Source: Gnetum montanum (lineage: Eukaryota; Streptophyta; Gnetopsida; Gnetales; Gnetaceae). Taken from it: a stretch of 64,000 nt of DNA. Under the pieces are notes generated by a model. That model saw nothing but the letters and a program-made list of their open reading frames with translations, did no database searches and had not been told where the DNA came from. The stretch is from assembly GCA_015680685.1 (NCBI GenBank), contig MNCI01004768.1, forward strand, positions 32,723 through 96,722, given 5' to 3'. A program made the position numbers and the translations under genes. This document shows, piece by piece, positions 47,901-60,780 of the stretch (the stretch's first letter is position 1; every line of letters begins with the position of its first letter).

Positions 47901-50873
47901 TTGTAACAAGAGAGTTTTTGCAATTTGTTTTCTTAAAGCTCTTACACACTAGCTTCCAAAGGTCATAACTTCACCCCTATAGCTCTAATTTTTAAAATTC
48001 TTGAATCTTGTCGACCCCATAGTGTTCAACTAAGTCATGGGGGGATGTATTGCATAATACAACTAAAACTTTGAGCACCCAAAAGATGCCATAAAGCATA
48101 AGTATAAGAGATAATGATAACCTTATGGTTAATCGATTAAAGTTAGGGTAGACAAATTTAGATAATCCTCCTAATGGACCATACCACATATTTTAAGCCA
48201 TAACAAGTATGAAAATGATAACTATGTAAGGTTGTAAGTAATTAAAAGATATAAAACCTAAGGGGTTTCTTTTTTAAAATTTTTCTAACTCTATAATCAT
48301 AATAAGATAAGAACTTTATCTGGCCAAGGGTATGAGTAAGGTAAAGAACCATGAAGAATTGGTATAAACACTTTAATAATTTCAAACCATTGTTGATTGC
48401 AAATGGTCCCAAAGAGATCAATAGAGTGAGGAACTTTTCAAATTGGGAGCAAAATACCAAGAGGTTATGGGAGAGGTTGAGTAGGAGAATAAACTTCCCA
48501 AGAAAAACACACAAAGAAAGAGGCTTAATCATATAACATTCATCAAGAAACTCCTGCCATAGAGCACTCAACCCAATGAGAGGTAGAAATTCCAAAAGTA
48601 CCTAAACAAGGACATCACCTCACACTCTCATTGGAATGCCTCCAATCCATACATGAAAAATCAACCATTTCCATAGTCATTGTGGAGATGCATTTTGGTC
48701 CTTTTATGGAATTTTCTCCATAATCTATAAAGATGCAACTCCAAGTGTCTCTCTTATGACCCACACTAACTAATAGTGGAGAATGGTACATAGGAGAAAC
48801 ATACCAATTCTAGCAAAATAAATAAGCCAATGCAATAGTTAAAATTAAAGGATTCTATGTACCTTATTGAGTAGAGGGAATCACCAATATCCTCAATATT
48901 CCAAATGAAAGAGAAAATGTAACACAAATTTCAACAAGATCTAACTTTAATGCAAAATGGTTGTGGCTACAAAGAGCATATGGTAAATAGGCCAAAGATT
49001 ATAGTGAGATCATAGCAAAAGAAAAGACATATTTTAAAGTTGGCACCTATCATTTATTTTTGATAAAGAGGCTCAATAAGATATCCACATATGCAGCCAA
49101 AAGAAGTGCCATCCTGATGGAAAAATTTAATGTCAAAATCATTGATCTATTCTTCCTTGAGATTCAAAGGCAGTTTAAGGAAAAGAAGGTAGCGAAGCAA
49201 ATACTTCCATTCCCTTGCCTCATCAGGAAGCTATGTAACCAAGTTGGAATCTTAGGATACACCAATGATGTCCCTAGGAAGGCCCAAAATTCTTCTTATG
49301 TAGAAATGTTCAAGCTAGTGCCACCAAAGAATGACCAAGTAGAAAAATCACCAAGCATCGAGGGAATTGTAGGAACCACCCTTACCAGTAGCATTCTTGC
49401 TACTGGTTAGCAACAACAAGTAGGACCTAGTAGTCAACCACAAGCTAAACATTAGTAGTAACAACGATAGTAATAACAATTTCTACTATGACCATAGGAT
49501 TATTGACTGTCTATGAGCCATCTATAGTAGATTGTAGAAACAATTAGCTGGGGAACAAGGGAGGGAGCTAATTTATATAAAGTGAGAGAGAGCTCCATAA
49601 GGCCCACCATATCTACAAACCCAACCAATAGGTAAGTATCATTGTAAATAGGAGGAGAGGATGACTAGATGCAAAAAATATTAGGAAATGCTACATCATT
49701 CCAAGTTATGCTAAATAGCTAAAGGAGCCACAATTGTGATTATGCAACACCAAAATGCAGGGAGAGTAGCTAAGATAATAAAATATTACATCAAAGAATC
49801 TTTTAATGTTCTTGTTGTGCTATTGACTGATATTTCTAGAGGAAGAGATGCTCAAATGCTTGCCTGTACCTCAAAGAATACTATTGAACATGAAGACATA
49901 CTAGACATACTATTGTAGATAGGACAACTAATGCAAAATATTTTTGATATCCCTAATAATATCATTATAATTCAGTCTAATTTGATCATCATAAAAGAAA
50001 AGTGGATCATGGTTGAAACTAGGGCGGAACATTCAAAAAATAAAGTGTAAAGATTGCAAAAGAAGCTAGCCACTATAAGAGTTGAAAGAAAAGATCCAAC
50101 ACAATTTATAGCACCAAACCAACTTGAACTTATCATAACCAACCATGTGAGGTACATGATTGAACACAACATAAATATAGAAAATGTAAAGGAGAAGGTA
50201 ATATGAGATGCATCAGTTGCCAAGGCTCAAACATATGCACATGCCAAAGCACTCACCATCATATAGGAAGAAAAAAAGTAATTAGCTTCTAATAATGCTC
50301 AGTTGATCAACATTGAAAATCATAAGAATGTTCTCAAGGAGAGCATCCAACAACTTCAAGAGTAACTAGTCTATGTCAACCAAGATATGAGTCACTTAGC
50401 CCATGAAAATAGAACTCTATTACTGAAAGAGGTCTATGCCATTTGCCAAAAATATGTAATTGAAATCAATGCATGGAAAAATAAGGCCAAGAATCATGAA
50501 AGACTCAAGAATCATTTCAAGGACCAGGTGGGCATGTACAAACAAATAAATGAGAAAGAAATCTAGATAGTAAAGGCCAAAATCAATTCAATTTCTGCAC
50601 AAAATCTTGCTTGGTAGCCCATTTTGAATAGCCTTGCTCATGTCTAGCAAGTTGAAGTAAAGAATAAAGATCTATAGATCAAAGATTTGATAGAATGCAT
50701 GGGATTAGCAAACCTCTGGTATGCTAATCTAGCCATGTTAACAGTAGGTAGGCCCAAGAATGAATTAGAACAATAAGTAGTAGCAACCTATGTAATGTAC
50801 AAGAAGGAATTTGCTAATAGAAAAGATGTCCTACAAAAGTTACATGTTGCAAAGAAAGATGAGATTCTTGAAA
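47870..50873 (+). mobile_element. Degenerate retroelement X, copy 2 (X2)
   Basis: Second copy of 1835-~4790 in the same orientation. The coding part (about 48880-50860) keeps an open stretch at 49060-49410: FLIKRLNKISTYAAKRSAIL, later LPFPCLIRKLCNQVGILGY and VEMFKLVPPKNDQVEKSPS. This fits the plant-transposon domain named for X1 and is better kept than there. A Gln-rich stretch and long charged helices follow, and the copy stops at ~50873, some 550 bp short of X1's end, where the G LTR begins abruptly. No RT or integrase. Confidence 0.6.
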
Positions 50874-51387
50874 CTCCTTGTAGTACTCAAAATAGATTAA
50901 TGTTTACTTTCATTCATTTTACATTTATGCATTTTACATAAGTATGATCACCTCAAGCATACCGTTAACGCTTGGTAATCCCAATAGTATTATCACTTGG
51001 TACACCCAGTAACTTAACACTTGGTAACCTAGTACCATCATAATAAGTTCAGGATGTGTATGGAAGGTGAGCCCAAATATGTATGTTAGGAAATAGACTA
51101 AGATATTAGATAGTTACTTAGTTTAGTTCCCAATTAATCACTTTATTTCACACTTAGGATAATTAAAATAAAAGCTAAAAAATCAATAAAAATCATGTTC
51201 CTTGGCTTACACTTAACCATACACTTGCACCTATACAAGTGAAGCCAAGAAGACAATGATCATGTCCTCAGGTCAGTATCTTTGATATTAGCATTTGAAG
51301 AGCTAAAGTCCATAGAATTCAACCAGATCACTAATGCAATGCTTATGATTCGTATGGTTGGACTTAGGGACTACTCGTTGCTCACCA
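50874..51387 (+). repeat. 5'-truncated LTR of element G
   Basis: From CTCCTTGTAGTACTCAAAATAG on it matches the U5 half of the D/E LTRs and ends TTGCTCACCA. The U3, TATA and palindromes are missing. The next bases TTGACATCATTGATGTGGAA are the most decayed of the primer sites here. Confidence 0.75.
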
Positions 51388-51540
51388 TTGACATCATTGA
51401 TGTGGAACTTTAGTTATCTAAGTGCACTACCTAGGAAAGTTAGTGAAACCATTCACTAACACTATAAAAAGAACTTAATGCTAACAACATTAAGATAAAG
51501 AAACATAACAACACATACCATTTTTTTCTCAATCACTGAT

Positions 51541-53490
51541 ATGGCTCCTTCTCTTAGGGAAGACTCTTCACCATCATTCAAAGGTGAATCCAATCAAAGA
51601 AAAGAAGGCCACAAGACACCTATTCCTCAAGAATTTAAGGTGGTCTATACTTATTTGGACGTCTACACTCCAAATGTCACCTTCATCCTACACCACAATG
51701 AGTAGCTATAATGGAGGAACATGAAAGGCAACATCATGTTACCTCTCAACTGATCTGATCCTACAATGCTATTAAATAATATCATCAAGTTGGACATTGC
51801 AAGACTTAATGTAGAATATGAAATTTAGGATCATGTTTATCAGGATTATCATCCCACAAAAGTACAAAGAAAGAAAGATTGATAAATGGAAGTTAGATAT
51901 GAGGCCTCAAAAGGTAAGAGGTTCCCTAACACTTATTCTTGCAAAATACACAAAGAATGAGAGGACTTATTTTTAGGTGCCCTCAAATACACATATTCCC
52001 ATCCTCTTTTTGACAAGGATACTCTTAACCAACATTTGCAGTCCATTGTGGACAACCCTAGTTCTAGGAAGAATGAATCCCAAGATTAAGGGGCCTCGAA
52101 AGGGGGTAGCCAAGGCAAGAGTAATGAAAATCACCAAGAAAAGAATAAACATGGTGATCGAGATAGGGATTAAAGAAGAGGGAACCATAGGCATTACTCT
52201 AGTGCTAGTTCTCCTTCCTCTTCACCTTCATCATCTTCATCATCTTTCTTCCCTAACTCAGATCAAAGTGAAAAAGGCAAAAAAAATCATGATGGAGATG
52301 AATGGCAGGATAAATATGATCACATATCCCACTAAAACAATAAATATCACAAGCATGAGTAATGGGGAGATGATCATAATAGAGAAATAATGGATATTAG
52401 AACTCATCATAGGCATCATGGCCATAATAGGGGCCACAAAGATCACTATGACTATGGTGAGCCCATGCTAGCTACTAGGAATATATTGAAAATTGTAGAG
52501 GTTATTTGAGTACCAACTAGGCATGTGAAAGATATCTGAATCAAACCATTGGATATGAATAATATCCCCAAGTTTAAAGGAAATATAATTCAAATCCACA
52601 AAATCACCTGTAAGCCTTTCATGATGCATGTGCCTTGCAAAATGTGGAGAATAATTAGCATAAGCTAAAACTATTCCCAAGGATACTCATCAAAGAAATA
52701 AAATGTTGGTACCAATCCTTGGAATTGGAATCTATTTGATGATAGAGTACGATGCTTGAGTTATTCAATGATAAGTATCAGATGTACATTAGAGTGTCCA
52801 ATTTAAGGAGACAAATCCAAGGATGGAAACAAGGCACTCATGAGTCATTGGATGCAACTATGAGCAAGTACTACTCCTTGTTACACCAATGCCTAGGCCA
52901 TGGCTACTCTCAACATGATTAACTATGGTAGATCATAGATGGGCTTCGAACTAAAATGAGGAGAACCCTTGGGGTCTATGCCCAAGGGAGACTTTCTAAG
53001 CTAAGGATCCATTATATTGAAAGGCTTATTAGGTAGGTATCTAAAGAAGAGGAAGATATGAAAAAATGGAAAAGTGTAGAGGAATACAACATAGATCCCT
53101 CCCTCCATAAGAGGGAGGTTTGTTTTTATGACAATTAGAAGGAGGCATCACTTGATGAAGTGGTGCAAAGAAAAACCTTGTCAATCCAAAAATCTATCTC
53201 TAAAATATTAGCTAAGGTTGATAAAATGTGGGACTCCTTGCACAAAAAATTCCAAAGTGCTCTAAAGATTATAGAAGAGAGTAGAGATCAAGGAGGTAGT
53301 GGTAATGAGAGAAGAAAGAAGGAGGCTAAACATAAGCATTATAAAGCTAAGGACAAAGCTATGCAGTTGAGAAGTTTATAGAGTCTGAGTTAGAAGATGA
53401 TGGGTGTAAAATATGCCAATATGAACATCGTAAGGGATGTTTCCCTATTATGTCATAGTTACAGGAATCTAGGATGTATGCTTTAAATTC
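51541..53490 (+). pseudogene. Gag of G
   Basis: ATG 51541 opens MAPSLREDSSPSFKGESNQR. Then VVYTYLDVYTPNVTFILHHN, a Ser-rich stretch (52205-52260), LQNVENN.HKLKLFPRILIK (52630-52700), DKYQMYIRVSNLRRQIQGW (52769-52830), MSKYYSLLHQCLGHGYSQH, RRTLGVYAQGRLSKLRIHYI (52960-53020), ISKILAKVDKMWDSLHKKFQ (53193-53250), and a well-kept knuckle CKICQYEHRKGC (53406-53441; C-x2-C-x3-H-x3-C). Broken by stops. Confidence 0.75.
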
Positions 53491-54129
53491 CAAAGTGGCA
53501 AAATGACAAGCACTTTGGAGGTTGCTTTATTTACAAGGTAATTAATGGCAACATGTCCACCACAAAACTTACTATCCAAGTGGTGTGCCACCTCAACCTC
53601 ATGAGCAATGCCAATAGTGAAAACATCCATAATTTTGGGGAATGCCACCTCCAAGGCAAAAATACCCTTATCGCCAACCCAATCCATATGGGTACTACAT
53701 TTAGCAACCCATCTCTCCATGTGACTCTTCTAGTCATGCTTCCTTCCCACACCACTATTACCTTCTAGAATACTACAAAGCACCATTTTCCTACTATCCT
53801 CCTTCATACTCTTCCACTCTTGCAACCCACCTTCAACTCCTCTACCACCTACTCCATCCATGTAGGGTGAGATACTTACACAACCATAATAAAGAAATGC
53901 CATGAGGACTATAAAATTACAACCAACTCCTCAGCCAATTAGTTTTAACTCTAAACCTTGCAAGAGATCATCCTTTCGAACCAACAGTCCTGGGAAGCCC
54001 TCATAAATACTTGTGGTTATGAACCTTGCTACTACCTCCTCAACAATGTCTATTGAGCCACCTTCAAACCAAGGCACTCTCCATTTTTACATTGTCAAGT
54101 TGACCCATGTGGTTACTGATTAGATTAAG

Positions 54130-54600
54130 GTTGGTCATCTTCCCAAGAAGAGATCTGATCTTAGCAATCCCCTTATTTATTTGTAGATTACCAAAAAAGA
54201 ACCATGTAAGGCTCTTTAGACTCAAGTTATAGAGTTAACTTGATTTCACAAGAAATGTACAAAGCCTATAATCTACCTCCCTTGAAAAAGAGCAATATCA
54301 TACTAAAGTTGGTCGACCAATCCATCATTGTTCTTTAGGGATTTGTGAAAGACATCATGACCACCATTTGTAAATGATCATATCCTATCGATTTCCTACT
54401 AATCTATATGAAAAATGGTAAGGAGGACTTTTCTATCATCATGGAAAGAGCATGGTTGAACACTATTGATGCATGGTTTGGAATTAGAGATCTTTCCTTT
54501 AAAATTTTCAAGGAGAATGAATTTGGTAAGATTGAGAAGAAGAAAGTTCCATGCATCGTGTACAGTGACATAGGGTGCCACTGTGTTCAAAAACTATGAT
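54130..54600 (+). pseudogene. Protease region of G
   Basis: KKSNIILKLVDQSIIVL, SYPIDFLLIYMKNGKEDFSI and IMERAWLNTIDAWFGIRDLS match D, E and F; the active-site part near 54200 is shifted. G ends at about 54715, just after WLEGTQW-like sequence (KLEGTQWLPT), without RT. Confidence 0.68.
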
Positions 54601-54715
54601 TCATAATGAGCACATCACTTAAGGAATGCAGTTAGTATGTGGATGTCATAGACATTCAAAGGTTTCTATATGCAATAGCCACTAAATTGGAGGGCACTCA
54701 ATGGCTACCAACCAA

Positions 54716-55299
54716 AAATGAGGGTAAATCAACAATGACATTTTAACATTATTTGAGAAATTGATTACAACCAATAATGAGTCTATTATGATTTGAAAAT
54801 TATTGGGAAAAACTAAAAATGCAAGCTATGAATGGCATAATTTTTAGCACAATTAATTATCTTAATTAGTATATACATTAGAGATTTAGCTTGTGGTTGA
54901 GCCATAGAAAGTTCTTTTGTTTTTAAACCAAAAGCATCCAAATTTCTAAACTACTTAGTAAAAAGGTTTACCAATATGAAAGATCTATATTATGTGGTTG
55001 TTTCTAGAATACAAATTTCCAAGTCTCTACCCCATAGATATAGAGTTGATTAAGGAAGATCAGATCTCTTACTCACTTTTGATATTTTCTAAATATTTTT
55101 AGGTTCCATCATTACTGGGCAATGATGGGATGATTACAATCATTTAAATATACATGTGATCAACAAAATTTTTTTACCCCATAGATATGGATTTGATTAA
55201 AGAGGGTTAGATCTTTTATCCACATTTGAAATTTTCTAAATCTTTTTTGGTCACATCGTTGTTGGGCAATGTTGCCTTGAAAATTTTGGAATGGTTGCA
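54716..55299. other. Unassigned sequence with a two-unit tandem repeat
   Basis: No domain seen. Two related units of about 145 bp lie at ~55030-55169 and ~55174-55320, each opening CCCCATAGATAT and closing ATTTAAATATACATGT. The second unit ends in the left target duplication of the LINE. Confidence 0.6.
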
Positions 55300-55428
55300 T
55301 TTATTTAAATATACATGTCATCATCAACCTAGCCTTATTCTAACAATATGGGATTAATTACATAAGTTCTTTTTCTTCATTTTCCTCTATAAATAGCTAG
55401 ATCCTTATTTATCTATAGTTTCTTCAAA

Positions 55429-57094
55429 TCATCTTTGATCATTTTCCCATGTTTTCTTTAGTCTTCCTTTTAGTGGCTTTCCTAGAATTGTGATATAGCA
55501 ACCTTTTCTTATAGGCTCATTGGTTGATTTTCTTTGCACATGTCCAAACCATCTAAGCCACCATTCTTGTAACTTATCTAAAATAGAAGTCATTTCAAGT
55601 CTTCCTTTTGATATATGCATTATGTAGTTTATCTCTTCTAGTAACATTTAACACCCATTGAAGCATTCACATTTCTACTACCCTTATTTATTATTCATGC
55701 TACTTTTGTACTATATAACATTAGCACCATATAACATAGAAAGTCTAGTTATTTGTTTTGTAAAATTTTCTCTTTAATTTTATTGGTTTTCTTTTATCAC
55801 ATAGTGCACCACTAGCCTTTCTTTTATTTGACCATCCTACCTAAATTCTATTCTAATATCTTTATCAATTCCACCATTTAATTCAAGGATTGATCCTAGG
55901 TAATGAAATTGTTTGTAGCAAGGGAGCTTTTTTTATCTTGTATAGTCACGTCTATTTCACCACTATTTATGCTATCATTAAAAGGATTCCATATATTCTA
56001 TCTTACTTCTACAAATTCTCAAATTTTTTGATTCTAAAGCATGTCTCCACTTCTCCATTTTAGCAACAATATTTTCTTGAGATTCATCCACCAACACATT
56101 ATCATTTGCAAAGAGCATATACCAAGGGATTTTATCTTATATTTCCTTTGTTAATTCATCTATAATAATAGCAAATAAGTACAAGCTAAGGGCAGACCCT
56201 TGATGTAGATCTACTATGACTAAAAAATTAGATTTTGTTCCACTAGCTATTCTAATTTTAGTGGTAGCTTCTTCATACATGTCTTGAATTACTTTAATAT
56301 ATTTATCAAGGATGTTTTCCCTTCACAAGATCCACCAAATAATATCTCTATGCACTTTATCATATTCTTGTTCCAAATTAACAACAATTATATGTTGATT
56401 TTTTCTATGTTTTCTAAATTTTTCTACAATTATCACATCAAAAATATCATCTATAGTAGATCTTCCTAGTATGAACCTAAATTGATTTTTTGAGACTATT
56501 GATTCAAGTCTAAAACACTATTCTAAGACTCTTTCCCAAAGCTTCATAGTATGGCTTATTAGCTTGATCCCTCTATAGTTTGCATAATTATGTACAGCTC
56601 CTTTATTTTTGTAAATGAGAATAACAAAGATTTTTCTATAATTGTTTGACATTCTCCATTCTTCAAAATTTTATTAAATAATTATGTCAGTTAAGAAATT
56701 CTTGTATCTCTCAATGCTTTCTAAAATTTTATAAGAATGTTATCTAATCCAATAGCTTTCCTATTTTTCATCTTTAATAAGGCTATCTTTTTCATAAAGA
56801 AGGAAAGTTTATTAACCAAACCAAAATTTGGTTCTTCTTCTTAAATGCCTCATCTTGGAAATTTTTCTTTTAATAATTCTTGAAAATAATTTTTTTCACT
56901 TATCCAATGTTTCATTGTTTTTTTTACCAAAATTCTTACAATTTGCTTGATGCATTTGACATTATCAGTGTCCTTACATTTTTTGTTTCTATTTTTTTTC
57001 CAATTTATAAATAGATTTTTCTCCTTCTTTTTTCCTAATTTCACATAAAAGCTATCCAAGTTCTCATGTTTGGCTTTGGCTACTACCATAGTTG
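55429..57094 (-). pseudogene. RTE LINE reverse transcriptase
   Basis: Minus strand: EATMVVAKAKHENLDSFYVK with DTDNVKCIKQ..RILVKK and HWISEKNYFQELL (linker, 57094-56860), a middle part with KAIGLDNILIK-like sequence, S.LS.YLFAIIIDELT (near 56180), IPWYMLFANDNVLVDESQEN (56135-56080; catalytic F-A-D-D is now F-A-N-D), then ESKNLRICRSKIEYMES and at the end WWLRWFGHVQRKSTNEPIRK with GRLKKTWEND (55570-55435), a hallmark of plant RTE LINE tails. The RT copies element RNA at the nicked target; this copy is inactive. Confidence 0.88.
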
Positions 57095-57099
57095 CCTCT

Positions 57100-59729
57100 T
57101 GTAACACCCCACCCTGCCACACCTAGTCAAGATGAAGTGATGCTAAGATTGATAGTAGTAACACAAAGGAAGCATGACAAACTAAGAAATTAGTGGTGCA
57201 TGAACATACATTAAAAATAAACTACTTGATATAGATATCTTTCATACAATCAAGCTGTACAAAACTCCATGATGAACCCAAAACAAAGTATATACATCAA
57301 TTCATAAAACTTCATGTCTCTACATAAACCAAAAATTTGTACTACTCTCATAGATTGCAAAACATAAACATCATCTTATACATAAGAGGACAGTAAGGGT
57401 CCTATAAATATGAACAGTCCATACTACTATACACAGAAATATACATCAACCAACCCTAAAGATTTTCTCTTTCTCTTTTCTCTCTCTTAGTGGTCACTTG
57501 CATCCCCATGTCTTCCACCTGTAACTAATTAAAGTGAGTATAAAGTGAGTGGGAAGCCTTTACACTTTCCTTGCTAAATGGTCAACAAGTGCTACACTGG
57601 AGGAGAGGAATGGAATACAAGGCAACTTGCATTAGTTGTTAGTCTTGTGCATGCCCAAAGCAACACATGTACATACGATATCGCACATAACACTAGAAAA
57701 ATCATTACTAAAATGAATAGATGGCTATCACATGGTCATAGATATAATCACTATTAAACATAATCAATCATACATCAGTTGCACCACACCACATACATCT
57801 CTACTATCATGCCCATGCCATCATACTTTCTCTATATAATTAAACAACACATGGACCACATAATCATAGATTAATCATAAGATATATTATCGATGTTATG
57901 ACTCACAAATTGATATCATCATATACACATTTTCCATGTGGCCTCTAGCATCTCCACACTCAATGTAGCATGTGAAACATTGCCATGAATACTCATAAAT
58001 AGCCATTTCCTATAGGTCATTTATTAGTCTTTTATTTACCCAACTGATGCTAGGGTCCATTAACCTATGCCCCACAACCATTAGCCTTATGAAGGATTTC
58101 CTATTAGGATAAACACACCTATGCCACATATCAGTTGTAGGGATGAACACACATATCCTCTTCCACTCTTAAGATGAGGCATGAGATAGGAGCTTCACTA
58201 AGGCATCCTAGTGGGGGTCAATCCATAACAACCTCTAGGATGCCTCATCACCAATTGGCCCACTACCCACCAATGACTACTACAAACATTGTTGTGAAAA
58301 CATATACAAATCTAGACTGGCTTAAGCCAACACATGTTGCAAGCATAATACATCCAAAACAAACACAACATGACCACATATATCCACAATTAACAATCAC
58401 ATTTATTCCATGAAAATTTCACACTATAGTCATACCCCTTGAACTATATATAATTTTGTAAAAATGACCACTAATGTAACCTCCTAGATGATAAATGCCA
58501 AAAGAAAAAATAAATTCCACAATTAGAAAATTTGTCACACGGCAACCCCAATGACATTAATTTCACCTCAATTGGAATCCTAGAAAAAAGTTAGGTGTAT
58601 TTAAATTTTAATTAATAAAATAATAAATAATAATATTTAATTACAACCTGTAATAGTTGAAACTCCGAGAAAATTTTGTGCAAAAAAAACATGCCCATAA
58701 AATATAATATTCCAACCTTGCTAGACTCATTAACATCACCTCTAATGTTTCACAAGTTCATAACATTTCATACCTCACATATTTATTAATAAATAGTCAG
58801 CAATCAAAATTGTAAAATTTTAGGAAATCTACAAAACAATACACCCAAACTCAATCTTTTAACTATCCACCCCATATGCCTACATTGCATGATCATATAT
58901 ACTAATCTAGCACAAAAATACAAAGAAAATATAAAGACATCTTAGCAATTAAAATTATTGCTACAAAATGTTTGAAACAAGCATGCAATCCTTAAAAATT
59001 TGGGCAAACTTTATTTCCATACCCATGTAGATATGACCACAACAATCCCAAATCCCAATTCATAGCAAAGCAAAATCCATCTACAAAGCTTAAATTTTAG
59101 AAAAAATATTGAAAAGGAAGAAGGGAGAAAAGAAAATCAAAGAAGAATAGCCTCAGGTTTTGTTTTTGTTTCACAAAATAGGAAAAAAAAAAAAAACAAA
59201 AACCCAATTTCTATAGGTGAACGGTTATAGTATGAGGTAGTGGTATAAGAAAACCAAACAAAAACTATGCTTAAAGCATATACTTAAGAAAAAGCAAGTT
59301 TCTTTTCTCACACAACTCACACATCCCATATCATGTGCATAATCTAATTTTACTTTTAACTTTCTCTAAATTGGAATAATTTACATAGTTATATTTTAAA
59401 ATTTCCCCCTTAACTAATGCTTGCATTTCAAACATTAAATCAAAACTTGTTTGAACCTATGAGGGTCATATCAAACACTCTACACATTCACATGCTGACA
59501 TCATATCCAAGCATCACATAATAGAGCACCACTATTCAAGTGGTATTTAATATTCAAGTATGTAAATACCAACTACATCACCTATCTAACACATTACATA
59601 GGGTTAGTGTACATAATCATGTTAGTTACGCATGTAAAGACATCATAATCATAATGTAAAGACTAAAGCATCATAATATATAAATCATAATCATATGACC
59701 ATACTCAATGTCTCGGAAAAGATATAACA
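57100..59729 (-). repeat. Solo LTR, 2.6 kb, chromovirus type
   Basis: TGTAACACCC...ATATAACA on the + strand; on the minus strand it ends GGGGTGTTACA, an end common in Tekay/Del-type LTRs. Duplication CCTCT (57095-57099) versus CCTCC (59730-59734), one mismatch. It splits the LINE frame between NDK and EATMVV. No internal region is present, so it is a solo LTR from recombination. It is not the same family as C by its sequence. ORFs inside are chance. Confidence 0.82.
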
Positions 59730-59734
59730 CCTCC

Positions 59735-60780
59735 TTTGTCATTTTGTATATTAGCCTATTTTTTGGGCTATCAATAATTTTTATTGTTTTGGATAGCATG
59801 TTGCACTACATCACTCTATCACCATGTCTCCTTTGGGATGTATTTTTTGCCTTTTATTTCACCCAAAATGTTCTTTCTAATTTTTTAAATGCAACTTTCC
59901 ATTTGGGCCTAAATTAAATTTGCAAAACAATCCTAATTCCAAGTGCCTTTATGAAGTTCTTTGAATAAGTTGATGTTATCTTGTTTCAAATTTCACCATT
60001 TTATACATTTAGTCCTTTTTTCATGCTATCTTTAAAGCTCTTTATAGCTAAATCCACGATCATTAGTCAATGCTAAGTTGTAAGACACTATCCAAGTACG
60101 ACATTGTAGTTTTTACACATGGCATAATCTCTTTTGCATAGTAAGAAATAATGAATTTGCGTTTTGTCCATACCACTTTTGTATGTAATTAAATATTTTG
60201 TACTCTTCTTGAAATTAGTGTTTGCAATTACAATGTCATGGGCACTTGCAAAATGCAGTAATGAATCCTTTGTATCACTGCACTCTCCAAATCCTTGTCC
60301 TCCATGAATTGTGTCATATCCCATGTCATAAATTCAACATGACCATTAAAATCCCCTCCAATGAATATGCTTTCTTGCTAGGGAATTTCTTAAAATGCTT
60401 AGTGTATGGAATCCCAACAATCTTGCTTAATTAAATTTCCTAGACTAATTTATGGAGCATATATGTTGATGACACTGACGCTCTCATTTCCAAGCATAAG
60501 TTTGATGCCCATAATTTGATCACCATGATGCTATACTTGTACCAGTTTATCTTTCATAGATTGATCAATGATGATGCCCACTTCATTTCAGTGATTTTCT
60601 TTTCCTAAGTAGAAGAATTTGTAATCTTGGCCTAAATTTTTAGCTCTCTCCTTTCTATCTTTTTTCTTCAAGATAGACAATGTAGATTCTTTGTCTTTTC
60701 ATGGTGTCAATAACTTCAAAGATCTTGTTATTAAGATTGCCAATGTTTCAAGTTGCCTTTCGAAATTTCTATTATTGTAC
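59735..60780 (-). pseudogene. RTE LINE endonuclease and linker
   Basis: Minus strand from ~60765: WNIGNLNNK.FEVIDTMKRQR, KGERAKNLGQDYKFFYLGKE, VGIIIDQSMKDKLVQV, GNESVSVINIYAP, IFIGGDFNGHVE, then GYDTIHGGQGFGECSDTKDS (60324-60265), IANTNFKKSTKYLITYKSGM and DKTQIHYFLLCKRDYAMCKN. This follows the apurinic-type endonuclease of plant RTE (..GDLNGHVG..GGYGFG, ITYKSG...TQIDYF). The catalytic D of TQIDYF is His. The linker (KCIKW.NLKQ, ILGEIKGKKYIPKETW) runs to the solo LTR. Confidence 0.86.

Noticed and set aside
48242-48595. 117-codon minus-strand ORF in X2
   Set aside because: Not kept in X1; the + strand is the coding strand of this element.
58174-58413. 79-codon ORF in the solo LTR
   Set aside because: No family likeness; lies within non-coding LTR sequence.
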